A model generated the notes under the pieces. The model saw only the letters and a list, made by a program, of their open reading frames with translations. It ran no database searches and was not told where the DNA came from. Below are positions 7,736 through 14,954 of a stretch of 22,301 bases of DNA, piece by piece (position 1 is the stretch's first letter; every line of letters begins with the position of its first letter). Source of the DNA: AWTP1-9 sp035703165 (lineage in GTDB: Bacteria > Bacteroidota > Bacteroidia > Chitinophagales > Chitinophagaceae). The stretch lies in assembly GCA_035703165.1 (NCBI GenBank), contig DASSYR010000015.1, positions 1 to 22,301 of the forward strand, written 5' to 3'. Both the position numbers and the translations under genes were made by a program.

Positions 7736-8308
7736 TTATTTTTGTATTGTTATTTTTGTTCCAACGGGTAACAAGCTGTCTAATTCAAAGATATCAGAAT
7801 ATTTAAGCGAAATACAGCCCCATGTCCAGTTTTGATAACGATCTACAGCAAATTCCTCATTTCTTCTTGTTCCATGTATGCCAATTCCCCCTCCAATTTT
7901 AGCGTAAGATGGAATTTGTCCGGTTAATTTTCGCCATTTAAATTTTTCAAAACTTTCTTCATTGGGATAATCTATTAACATAAACTTACCCCATTCGCGA
8001 TGACTTTTTTTAGCAATAATATGAAAAACTCCTTCGGGAGTATTACGGTCTCCCTCCATTTTTTTGTCGGCTAAGGTTACATTGCCAAACACAACAGGAT
8101 AAGTAGCCACCCATCCTTCGTTATCATACACCCTTAGTTCGTAGTCAGATTTGTCAATAATGACCGAATACTTGGAGTAAGGGAATATATTTTTTTCTTT
8201 TGCGGAAGATTTTAGAGAGAAAGGAAGAATATTTTTTTTACCGGCAAAGCCTAAAAGCAAAAAAGTAAAAAAAGGGTACACAAATACTAAAAACAAAACT
8301 CTTTTCAT
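7736..8308 (-). CDS. L,D-transpeptidase (YkuD domain)
   Basis: Cell-envelope enzyme expected to form or exchange peptidoglycan cross-links or attach proteins, using a catalytic cysteine. The 190 residues begin with a hydrophobic signal or anchor (about 4-22). The YkuD domain starts near YSVIIDKSDYELRVYDNEG (47-65) and includes GDRNTPEG (86-93), typical of the family. The active site is His145-Gly146 (GIHGTRR) and Cys165 in TWGCISL. The usual H-x14-17-(S/T)-H-G-C motif is kept with 16 residues of spacing, except that the second His is Trp163 and the usual Arg after the Cys-hydrophobic pair is Ser. It is monocistronic, with 330 bp of upstream spacer. Confidence 0.9.
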   Translation of the reverse strand: MKRVLFLVFVYPFFTFLLLGFAGKKNILPFSLKSSAKEKNIFPYSKYSVIIDKSDYELRVYDNEGWVATYPVVFGNVTLADKKMEGDRNTPEGVFHIIAKKSHREWGKFMLIDYPNEESFEKFKWRKLTGQIPSYAKIGGGIGIHGTRRNEEFAVDRYQNWTWGCISLKYSDIFELDSLLPVGTKITIQK

Positions 8309-8638
8309 ATTAAAAATGCTGCGTTTTAAATAATCAAACGATGTGCCGATTTAAATATTTTAACAGGATAAAACGGAAATCGGTTTTGAGAAATTATTAA
8401 CAATTATTGATGGGATAAAAATTAATAGACGAATTCTCCTGCAATAAGAAGTATTCAGTAAATAATAAAATACGCCTGAATCATGATTAGAATTGATGCC
8501 TTAATATATTCATATTAGAAATTATATTTTCTAAATAAAAAGAGAGGAGCCCTGTTGGGAGTAAGGGGGATAAAAAAACCCATTTCTTTTGAAATGGGTG
8601 AGCATATTGAAACAATACATTTTCCTCAGGAAAAATAG
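8309..8638. other. Intergenic spacer between transpeptidase and OMP genes
   Basis: This 330-bp stretch lies between two minus-strand genes. It should carry the promoter of the L,D-transpeptidase, but I find no exact TAnnTTTG near 8308; ATCGTTTG on the minus strand near 8332-8339 is a degenerate match. The right part holds the terminator at 8568-8599. A G-rich patch (GTAAGGGGGA, near 8561-8570) is unexplained. No coding region is supported. Confidence 0.5.
8568..8599 (-). terminator. Intrinsic terminator of the sigma/anti-sigma/OMP cluster
   Basis: The arms ACCCATTTC (8578-8586) and GAAATGGGT (8591-8599) form a 9-bp stem with a 4-nt loop. On the minus strand the stem is followed directly by TTTTTTT, a textbook intrinsic terminator. 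It lies about 40 bp beyond the stop codon of the outer-membrane protein gene and should end that transcript. Confidence 0.85.
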
Positions 8639-9469
8639 CTACCAGTTACTAAACCGGAAACCGATTGTATAAGGAGTCCAATCCAAGCCCTTTTTCCATA
8701 TATTTTTAGTGGCGTAGCTGCCGTAAAGTTTTACTTCGCCCAGGCTGACTTCTCCTATATATGAAATTTTGAAAGGTTCCAAATCATAATCGTCACGAAA
8801 CTTTTGTTTGCCATTTTCTTTACTAATTAGTTTTTGCCTGGCCGAGTACAGGTATCCGAAACTCATTCCAACTCCAAAACCAAATCCGCGTCGGCGTTGC
8901 GGAGTAAAATCAAAATTTAGTAAAAAAGGAGCCGTAATATAATCTACCGCTAATTTGTTTTTACGGTAATTTATATTATCCATTATTACTTTGGTGGGAT
9001 TTTTTTCAAACTTAATATTTTCAGTAAAACGATAGTTATTTGTTTCCAACCCTATTCCATACTTTAAATTAAAAACATGTTTTATAACATTTAATTTTTG
9101 TAGAAAGAACCAGATATTAACATTCACCGTTTTATTGATACGGGTATCAAACCATTCTTTATCGCTCCCGGGCGCAAAAGCTTGTGCACCAGCAGAACTG
9201 TAGTTGGTTTTATCGTTAAATCCGGCAAAGCCAATATCAATAACACCCCAGTTGGTTTCTACATTATCTGAACGGCGCCCGTGTCGCCTTGTAATATTTA
9301 TAAATGTTCCTGACTCCCTTTCTTCGTCTGTTTTAGGACCTTTTCTTTTAATAATAATTAATCCGCCAACTTTTATGGTATCAGGCTCGCTGGAAGCTGT
9401 GGAATCAGTTTGAGCTAATACACTAATTCCAGCCATGGTACCTGCTAATAAAAATAAAATTTGCTTCAT
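8639..9469 (-). CDS. Outer-membrane beta-barrel protein, unknown function
   Basis: A 276-residue exported protein with a clear signal peptide (MKQILFLLAGTMAGISVLAQ, cleavage expected near residue 19). A linker rich in Thr, Ser and charged residues follows, then from about residue 75 alternating hydrophobic/polar strands with many Gly, Tyr and Phe, such as FGFGVGMSFGYLYSARQ. The chain ends in YTIGFRFSNW, a typical aromatic barrel terminus. This fits a PorT/OmpW-like outer-membrane barrel of 8-10 strands, but no specific function can be assigned. It is the last gene of the cluster with the ECF sigma factor and anti-sigma-like gene (38 bp from the latter) and precedes a strong terminator. It is therefore a likely effector or target of that regulatory pair. 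Confidence 0.82.
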   Translation of the reverse strand: MKQILFLLAGTMAGISVLAQTDSTASSEPDTIKVGGLIIIKRKGPKTDEERESGTFINITRRHGRRSDNVETNWGVIDIGFAGFNDKTNYSSAGAQAFAPGSDKEWFDTRINKTVNVNIWFFLQKLNVIKHVFNLKYGIGLETNNYRFTENIKFEKNPTKVIMDNINYRKNKLAVDYITAPFLLNFDFTPQRRRGFGFGVGMSFGYLYSARQKLISKENGKQKFRDDYDLEPFKISYIGEVSLGEVKLYGSYATKNIWKKGLDWTPYTIGFRFSNW

Positions 9470-9507
9470 AGTTCATCTTTTCGTTTAGTTATATAATTAG
9501 TTGTTAT

Positions 9508-10680
9508 TTATCTGGCCAGCGCTATGGAAAATGCGCCTATTGAAAGTTGCTTATTTTTTTCTTCATCGTTATTTTTAAATCGGCCAACCGCACGTTTTAC
9601 TTTTCTAAATAAGCCCCTTAAACCGCTCTTTTGCACATTTTCATCATTTACGGCAAAAACAACAAGGCTGGTATTACTTTTTTCTTCATCCTTGTAAGAG
9701 GCAGTTGAAGCATATTCATCGGCAGTTACGGATCCTACCGGCGTGTCTATTATTTCCACTGGCTTTAATGCGTTAAGTGATGTTGCTTTAATTAACACTT
9801 TTTCCAAGTTATTTGTGCCGATAGAAGCGGTAGCCTTAATCGGTTCTAAAGTCTGTGTCATTATTTTGTTTTCCTCTGTCTTTGATAAATCAGACGTATT
9901 AACGACTTGATTGGTTACAGCAATTTTTTGTTTTTTATTTTCTTTCACATTCAAATTTACAACGGCAGTTTTTTCAACCAGGGGGTTAGATTGATTTTGC
10001 TTGTTTTCAACAAGTAATTTCTCTGTTTGTGTATGGGTAATGTTTGCAGCAACAGCCGTATTCTTATTTGCGGCCGGGGTTTGCGAACCAGTACCAGGGT
10101 TTTCTTTTAATAGAGAGTTATTAGAAGCAGGAAGAGTTTGCTTCTTAACAATTGGGGATATGTTATGTGTTGATTTTTTATTCAAAAAAAGAAATCCTGA
10201 GTATAAAATAAATCCTACTGTTACAGCCGCTGCGGAAATTCTTAGCCAACTAATGCGGATGATTTTTGAAGGTTCTTCCCGTTTGTATAACACCGATTTG
10301 TTAGCAAATACAATAGTTTTATCCACTTCGGATTTTGTTAATTGTATTAAATCGAACTCTTTTTGTAGTTGAGGAGAAGATGCAGCAAATTTTTCGGTTT
10401 CTACATTTTCATCGGGTGATAATTCATTGTCTGCATATAGTAAAAAATAAGATTCATAATTTTCTGCTGTAACAAAGGCTCCTTTTTTATATAAAACAGA
10501 TTTGTTGTTAAAAAAAACAGGTTCAGCAGGTAGCTTAGTATCAACTAATAATTGCAGTTCCGCTTTTAGATCGGGATTTGATTCCAGAAAATTTTCTACT
10601 ATTTGCCGGTCTGAAGACGTCAGTTCATTATCTGCGTACAGCAGTAAAAATTCTTCATAATTATTTCTGTTAATATTCAT
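9508..10680 (-). CDS. Anti-sigma-like membrane protein with duplicated N-terminal domain
   Basis: A 390-residue protein encoded 39 bp downstream of an ECF sigma factor. The cytoplasmic part holds two copies of a roughly 60-residue module. Residues 8-65 start NYEEFLLLYADNEL and end NNKSVLYKK; residues 74-133 start NYESYFLLYADNEL and end ANKSVLYKR. One transmembrane helix follows (about 146-166, ISAAAVTVGFILYSGFLFLN). The long periplasmic region is rich in Asn, Thr, Lys and Ser (about 170-350). A conserved-looking basic tail near the end (LRGLFRKVKRAVGRFKNN) finishes with IGAFSIALAR. Position and topology suggest it sequesters the neighbouring sigma factor at the membrane. No zinc-binding HxxxCxxC is present. 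The role is inferred from context, not from a recognised named family. Confidence 0.8.
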   Translation of the reverse strand: MNINRNNYEEFLLLYADNELTSSDRQIVENFLESNPDLKAELQLLVDTKLPAEPVFFNNKSVLYKKGAFVTAENYESYFLLYADNELSPDENVETEKFAASSPQLQKEFDLIQLTKSEVDKTIVFANKSVLYKREEPSKIIRISWLRISAAAVTVGFILYSGFLFLNKKSTHNISPIVKKQTLPASNNSLLKENPGTGSQTPAANKNTAVAANITHTQTEKLLVENKQNQSNPLVEKTAVVNLNVKENKKQKIAVTNQVVNTSDLSKTEENKIMTQTLEPIKATASIGTNNLEKVLIKATSLNALKPVEIIDTPVGSVTADEYASTASYKDEEKSNTSLVVFAVNDENVQKSGLRGLFRKVKRAVGRFKNNDEEKNKQLSIGAFSIALAR

Positions 10681-10719
10681 GCTTTGACAGTGTTACTATT
10701 AAATGATCATAGCAATAAT

Positions 10720-11205
10720 TTATATTACATTTTCGGAACTAACCAGGAAATTTTTTAATTGCAACCGGGCTCTGTGTAAATAAACTTTTACCTGGCTTTC
10801 GGTTAGTCCGGTTATTTGTCCGATTTCCAGGTAGCTATATCCTTCATAATCTTTTAAAAGTACCAGGCTTCTTTGAGTTTCACTCAACCTGCTTAGTGCT
10901 ATTTCCAATACTTTTTTAATATCATGAGTTGGCTTTTCACTTATTCTAACATCGTCCCTAAATTCATTTTTTAATGTTACCCGTTTGTGCTTTCGAATAA
11001 AATCGATCATCTGGTTATAAGCAATTGTAAACAGGTAAGATTTACTTTTATTGCTATCCACTTCTTGTCGTTTTATCCAAAGTTTTTCAAAAGCAGTTTG
11101 TACTACGTCCCGGGCATCCTCCTCATTACGTAGATTTTTTAAAATAAAACGATATATGCCATCAGCATAATCAGTTACGCATTGGTTGTATTCTTGAACA
11201 GTCAT
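10720..11205 (-). CDS. ECF RNA polymerase sigma factor
   Basis: A sigma-70 family extracytoplasmic-function factor of 161 residues. Region 2 spans about residues 8-75, with RNEEDARDVVQTAFEKLW and SYLFTIAYNQMIDFIRK as the -10-recognition and core-binding helices. Region 4 spans about 103-152, with LSETQRSLVLLKDYEGYSY and a helix-turn-helix LEIGQITGLTESQVKVYLHRARLQL. Regions 1 and 3 are absent, as expected. It heads a three-gene cluster with the anti-sigma-like protein and a beta-barrel protein, an arrangement known for cell-envelope sensing. The regulon is unknown. No exact TAnnTTTG box lies close upstream; its own sigma may drive it, but I cannot identify the cognate motif from one site. Confidence 0.93.
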   Translation of the reverse strand: MTVQEYNQCVTDYADGIYRFILKNLRNEEDARDVVQTAFEKLWIKRQEVDSNKSKSYLFTIAYNQMIDFIRKHKRVTLKNEFRDDVRISEKPTHDIKKVLEIALSRLSETQRSLVLLKDYEGYSYLEIGQITGLTESQVKVYLHRARLQLKNFLVSSENVI

Positions 11206-11310
11206 AACAACGTTCTTCGGGGCTAAAATTAACTTCTTATCGTCATTTAGTCAGGTATAATACGTTTTAAAAGGGAAAATGTTACAGTATTGGCCAAGGG
11301 GGTAATTTAA

Positions 11311-11538
11311 TTAAAAAACGCAAGAAGTAGCTTGAATATTAAGGACTTGGCTGGAATAAATGTCCCAAAAAATAAAACCGGTGCTTGAATTTCTATCTTC
11401 TTTAACATCTTGTCCGGAACAAACTTTTTTACAGTAGTTTTTGTTTGCCGATGGGGTAATGGAATATTTCTTTAGTAAGGAGAAAGTAAAAAGGGTTATC
11501 AACAAAACTGAAACCATTGCTATAACTGTTTTTCTCAT
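11311..11538 (-). CDS. Small secreted or membrane-anchored protein, unknown function
   Basis: A 75-residue protein with an N-terminal hydrophobic signal or anchor (about residues 4-22, VIAMVSVLLITLFTFSLL). A short polar region follows with two close cysteines in YCKKVCSG (Cys36 and Cys40), then FWDIYSSQVLNIQATSCVF, with a third cysteine near the end. I do not recognise a named family. Similar short proteins with a C-x3-C followed by a WD/WE segment occur in Bacteroidota, as far as I recall. An exact TAnnTTTG box (11558-11565) about 20 bp upstream of the ATG supports expression. It reads on the same strand as the sigma cluster, 105 bp upstream of the sigma gene, and could also be its leader gene. 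Confidence 0.65.
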   Translation of the reverse strand: MRKTVIAMVSVLLITLFTFSLLKKYSITPSANKNYCKKVCSGQDVKEDRNSSTGFIFWDIYSSQVLNIQATSCVF

Positions 11539-11557
11539 AAACAGAAATTTATTGTAC

Positions 11558-11565
11558 CAAAATTA
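11558..11565 (-). promoter_or_regulatory. -7 box of the small secreted protein gene
   Basis: The minus strand reads TAATTTTG, exact to TAnnTTTG, ending 19 nt before the ATG at 11538. No TTG is seen 19-21 nt further upstream, so the -33 element is missing or degenerate. Confidence 0.45.
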
Positions 11566-11688
11566 AAGTAATGGAAAAAGTATTTTAATCCGGCTACGTT
11601 AATTAATGTTAAACTTTTTATGCATTTAATATTTAGACGAATTGTCGTGAAAAATGTTACACCACCACTTATTTTTTAAAATCCGGGA

Positions 11689-11719
11689 TTGGGATGAGGT
11701 AAAAATTATCGTAGGTTTG
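11689..11719 (+). promoter_or_regulatory. Promoter of kbl
   Basis: TTG (11689-11691) and TAGGTTTG (11712-11719) are separated by 20 nt, which matches the Bacteroidota housekeeping promoter (TTG, 19-21 nt, TAnnTTTG) exactly. The -7 box ends 20 bp before the kbl ATG, giving a short leader of about 12-15 nt. This is the best promoter in the window. Confidence 0.72.
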
Positions 11720-11739
11720 CACCTCTAATTTGACCGATT

Positions 11740-12939
11740 ATGAATGAAAAATTTGTACAGCGTATCCGTAAAGAAGTAGAAGAAATAAAGCAATCCGGGT
11801 TGTACAAAACGGAGCGAATCATTGAATCACCACAAGGAGCTGAAATAAAAGTAAACGGGAAAATTGTGCTTAATTTTTGCGCCAATAATTACCTTGGCCT
11901 TTCTTCCCATCCCAAAGTTTTAGAAGCCGCTAAAAAATATATTGATCATCGCGGGTATGGAATGAGCAGTGTGCGATTTATTTGTGGAACACAGGATATT
12001 CATAAAGAACTGGAGGCGAAAATTTCTCAATTTCTCGGAACAGAAGACACCATTTTATATGCAGCCGCCTTTGACGCTAATGGAGGTGTTTTTGAGCCTT
12101 TGTTTAATGAGGAGGATGCCATTATCAGCGATGCTTTAAATCATGCATCTATTATTGACGGTGTACGCTTATGTAAAGCACAACGTTATCGTTATGAACA
12201 CAATAATATGGATGATTTGGAAGCAAAACTGAAAGAATCAGGGCATTTGCGAAATCGCATTATTGTAACGGATGGCTCTTTTAGTATGGATGGAACTATA
12301 GCTCAATTAGACAAAATAGTGGTGCTGGCAGAAAAATATGATGCAGCTATCATGATAGACGAATGTCACTCATCCGGCTTTCTTGGTAAAACAGGAAGAG
12401 GTACACATGAATATCGCGGTGTGATGGGTAAAATTGATATTATAACGGGAACACTTGGTAAAGCTCTTGGGGGAGCAAGTGGAGGTTTTACCAGTGGCAG
12501 AAAAGAAGTAATTGATATGTTGCGGCAAAAATCAAGACCCTATTTGTTTTCTAATACACTGGCGCCATCTATTGTTGGGGCTTCCATTGCCGTATTGGAC
12601 ATGCTTAGTGAAACAACTGAATTAAGAGATAAACTGGAAGCAAACACAAAATATTTTCGTAGTAAAATGACAGAAGCTGGTTTTGATATAAAGCCCGGAG
12701 AACATCCCATTGTTCCTATAATGTTATATGACGCCGTATTAGCCCAAAATTTTGCAGCTAAATTATTAGAAGAAGGCATTTATGTAATAGGCTTTTTCTT
12801 CCCTGTAGTAGCTAAAGGGCAGGCAAGAATCAGGGTTCAATTAAGCGCTGCACATGACCAACATCACTTGGACAGAGCTATAGCTGCTTTTACTAAAATC
12901 GGAAAGGAATTAGGAGTACTAAAACCTATGAGTGTGTAA
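11740..12939 (+). CDS. kbl: 2-amino-3-ketobutyrate CoA ligase (glycine C-acetyltransferase)
   Basis: PLP enzyme of the alpha-oxoamine synthase family that splits 2-amino-3-ketobutyrate with CoA into glycine and acetyl-CoA, the second step of threonine breakdown. The 399-residue length is near that of E. coli Kbl (398). The PLP-binding Lys241 is in TGTLGKALGGASGG, and Asp207, which contacts the pyridine nitrogen, is in MIDECHSSG. The N-terminal NFCANNYLGLSSHP (45-58) and RFICGTQDIHKELE (79-92) are Kbl-typical. Related serine palmitoyltransferases and BioF share the fold; the RFICGTQ and SGRKEVIDMLRQKSRPYLFSNTL features favour Kbl. The usual partner threonine dehydrogenase gene is not adjacent. 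It is monocistronic with its own strong promoter. Confidence 0.9.
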   Translation: MNEKFVQRIRKEVEEIKQSGLYKTERIIESPQGAEIKVNGKIVLNFCANNYLGLSSHPKVLEAAKKYIDHRGYGMSSVRFICGTQDIHKELEAKISQFLGTEDTILYAAAFDANGGVFEPLFNEEDAIISDALNHASIIDGVRLCKAQRYRYEHNNMDDLEAKLKESGHLRNRIIVTDGSFSMDGTIAQLDKIVVLAEKYDAAIMIDECHSSGFLGKTGRGTHEYRGVMGKIDIITGTLGKALGGASGGFTSGRKEVIDMLRQKSRPYLFSNTLAPSIVGASIAVLDMLSETTELRDKLEANTKYFRSKMTEAGFDIKPGEHPIVPIMLYDAVLAQNFAAKLLEEGIYVIGFFFPVVAKGQARIRVQLSAAHDQHHLDRAIAAFTKIGKELGVLKPMSV

Positions 12940-12950
12940 TCGGGTACTTT

Positions 12951-12967
12951 ACTCTTTTTTAAAGAGT
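12951..12967. terminator. Possible bidirectional terminator between convergent genes
   Basis: ACTCTTT (12951-12957) and AAAGAGT (12961-12967) pair over a 3-nt loop in the 48-bp spacer between kbl and the convergent lipoprotein gene. The stem is short and AT-rich, and neither strand has a clear T tract beyond it, so this is only a candidate. Confidence 0.35.
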
Positions 12968-12987
12968 CTATACTGAAACAACCTTTA

Positions 12988-13899
12988 TTATTTTATTACA
13001 GGTATCATTCCTCTTACACCCATATCCACAAGAGTTTCACCTTTTAGAGGTTCCCATTTACCATTTGCTATAATATCTTTCCATTCAAAACTTTTATTAG
13101 TAGAAAAAGAAGCTTCAATTACTATGTCTTTAGTTTCCGCACCGGTAATTTTTAGTTTGCCCGGCATTAATGCCGCAGTTATAACACAAGATCCCGGTGG
13201 AATAGGAGAGGTTGTAAACAAAGGGTTTACTACGGTAGTGCTACCTTCAGGTGCCTGTCCGGAATTTGTAATGGGAACGGAAATTCCGGAAGCGGTTATA
13301 TTGGTTTCAAATCCCCAAAAACCCTGTTTTCGATTCCCGTTTATAGTAAGAGACTGGTTTTTTATAGTAAACGTATTGAGGTAGGTGTTAAAACCAATAA
13401 AAGAAGCTAAGGTACCCGTATTATCCTGGTTAATATTAAAGCCATTTATGGTAGTATCAATCCGATATTTTACATCTGCATTTTGGTAAGCTAATGAAAT
13501 CCGGAGCCACTCATATTCTCCGGGAGTTATGTCTTTTATCGGAATTTCATAAAACACTTCATTATTACCGGCAAAGCGAGATTGGCTAAAATCAATGGCA
13601 TTGCTTCCTCCTGTATTTATTTCTGCAGAACGGTATAATACAGCACCGGTACCCAATTGCGTTAATGCATTTGGGGCCAGTTCAATATAATGAGCACTCA
13701 TTTTATTCATAACCGGACTCAACGCGGCATTGCCCGGAGGAATAAAGGAGGGTTGTCCGATGTTATTTAAGCGAGTCTGCGTTGAGTCGAATTTAAATTT
13801 GAAAATTAGTTTAGCCGTATTAATATCAGTTAAACTCTCTTTTGTTTTGCAGGAAATGATTGCAATGCAGGTAATAAAAGCAAGCAGAATTTTATTCAC
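12988..13899 (-). CDS. Lipoprotein of unknown function
   Basis: I place the start at GTG 13899, giving 303 residues that begin MNKILLAFITCIAIISC. This is a lipoprotein signal with lipobox IIS|C at residue 17. The frame stays open to an ATG at 13989, but that would put 30 residues before the signal peptide, and a 7/8 -7 box (CAAATAAA on the plus strand, 13925-13932) lies inside that extension. The mature chain is beta-rich with many Asn, Thr and Gly, contains a region on FxxFxxFDSTQTRLNNIG near the start, and ends GVRGMIPVIK. No named domain is recognised. It is probably anchored in the outer or inner membrane and may bind a ligand. It is divergent from the beta-lactamase-like gene and convergent with kbl. 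Confidence 0.75.
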   Translation of the reverse strand: MNKILLAFITCIAIISCKTKESLTDINTAKLIFKFKFDSTQTRLNNIGQPSFIPPGNAALSPVMNKMSAHYIELAPNALTQLGTGAVLYRSAEINTGGSNAIDFSQSRFAGNNEVFYEIPIKDITPGEYEWLRISLAYQNADVKYRIDTTINGFNINQDNTGTLASFIGFNTYLNTFTIKNQSLTINGNRKQGFWGFETNITASGISVPITNSGQAPEGSTTVVNPLFTTSPIPPGSCVITAALMPGKLKITGAETKDIVIEASFSTNKSFEWKDIIANGKWEPLKGETLVDMGVRGMIPVIK

Positions 13900-13972
13900 C
13901 GTGTACAGATTTATATTGGGAATACAAATAAACGGGAATTTTGCAAAAAAATTGTAATAAATGTCCTGCCTG

Positions 13973-14005
13973 TTGACGCTAATACTCATGCGCTAACTAC
14001 TTTTG
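13973..14005 (+). promoter_or_regulatory. Promoter of the class D beta-lactamase-like gene
   Basis: TTG (13973-13975) and an exact TACTTTTG (13998-14005) are separated by 22 nt. The -7 box ends 19 bp before the ATG at 14025. It lies in the 125-bp divergent spacer once the neighbouring lipoprotein is started at 13899. Confidence 0.6.
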
Positions 14006-14024
14006 TGGCTGAAAATTATTTTCT

Positions 14025-14822
14025 ATGAGATGGTTTATCCCTTTGTTTTTATGTTTAATAATCGGCTCCTGCACTCTTAATAAGCCCAAAACCGACGATT
14101 TAAAAAAATATTTTGATGCATACCAGGTAGAAGGAACTTTTGGCTTGTATGACAATGGAAGAGGGGAGTTTTCAATTTATAATATCAATCGATTTAAGCA
14201 GCGTTTTACACCCGCATCAACTTTTAAAATTGTTAATTCCCTCATAGGATTGCAAACCGGTAAAATTGTAAATGAAAATATGGTAATTAAGTGGGACGGA
14301 GTAAAAAGAAGAGAAGCATGGGATAAAGATATTACCATGGCCGAGGCATTTAAAGTTTCAGCAGTTCCCTATTACCAGGAGGTGGCAAGAAGAATTGGCA
14401 GAGATACGATGAAGTTGTGGATTGATAGTTTAAAGTATGGTAACATGGAAATCAGCGGCCCGATTGATTCCTTCTGGCTCAATAATAAACTAAAAATTTC
14501 CCCCGATGAAGAATTAGGCCTGGTAAAAAAACTATATTTTAATCAGCTTCCAATTCAGCAATTGTATTGTGAAATAGTTAAAAAAGTTATGATACAGGAA
14601 AAAAATTCCAATTACGAATTGGCTTATAAAACGGGATGGGGGTTTGATGATGCTGGAAACAGTATTGGCTGGGTAGTTGGCTGGATTGAAGAAAATAATC
14701 ATCCTTATTTTTTTGTATTAAACCTTCAGACCAAGGATCGAAATTTTGACATGTACAATAACCGGATTAAGATTTTAAAAAATATTTTAACAGATAAAGG
14801 TTTTTTTAAGGGGGAAAAATAG
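14025..14822 (+). CDS. Class D (OXA-type) beta-lactamase-like lipoprotein
   Basis: Serine beta-lactamase fold protein of 265 residues. Motif 1 is Ser65-Thr-Phe-Lys68 in TPASTFKIVNS, where the Lys is normally carbamylated. Motif 2 is Ser112-Ala-Val114 in FKVSAVPYYQEVARRIG, YGN is at 138-140, and motif 3 is Lys202-Thr-Gly in YKTGWG. Trp151 in FWLNNKLKIS matches the tryptophan that stabilises the carbamylated lysine. All class D signatures are present, so hydrolysis of penicillin-type beta-lactams is likely, although spectrum cannot be read from sequence. The signal peptide ends at a lipobox IGSC (Cys16), so the enzyme is predicted to be membrane-tethered in the periplasm. No mobile element flanks it and its composition matches its neighbours, which suggests an intrinsic chromosomal gene. 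A BlaR-type sensor domain is less likely because no transmembrane module follows. Confidence 0.9.
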   Translation: MRWFIPLFLCLIIGSCTLNKPKTDDLKKYFDAYQVEGTFGLYDNGRGEFSIYNINRFKQRFTPASTFKIVNSLIGLQTGKIVNENMVIKWDGVKRREAWDKDITMAEAFKVSAVPYYQEVARRIGRDTMKLWIDSLKYGNMEISGPIDSFWLNNKLKISPDEELGLVKKLYFNQLPIQQLYCEIVKKVMIQEKNSNYELAYKTGWGFDDAGNSIGWVVGWIEENNHPYFFVLNLQTKDRNFDMYNNRIKILKNILTDKGFFKGEK

Positions 14823-14954
14823 ATTTATATAAAACCCCGTATAAATACCAAAATTGAGTAGGTGTGATTTCTTTAACATATCCTATTTGTTTTTAAAATG
14901 AAAACTTTGGCTTTTCTTTTGCTCATATACTGTAACGATTTCCGAAATTAGCGT

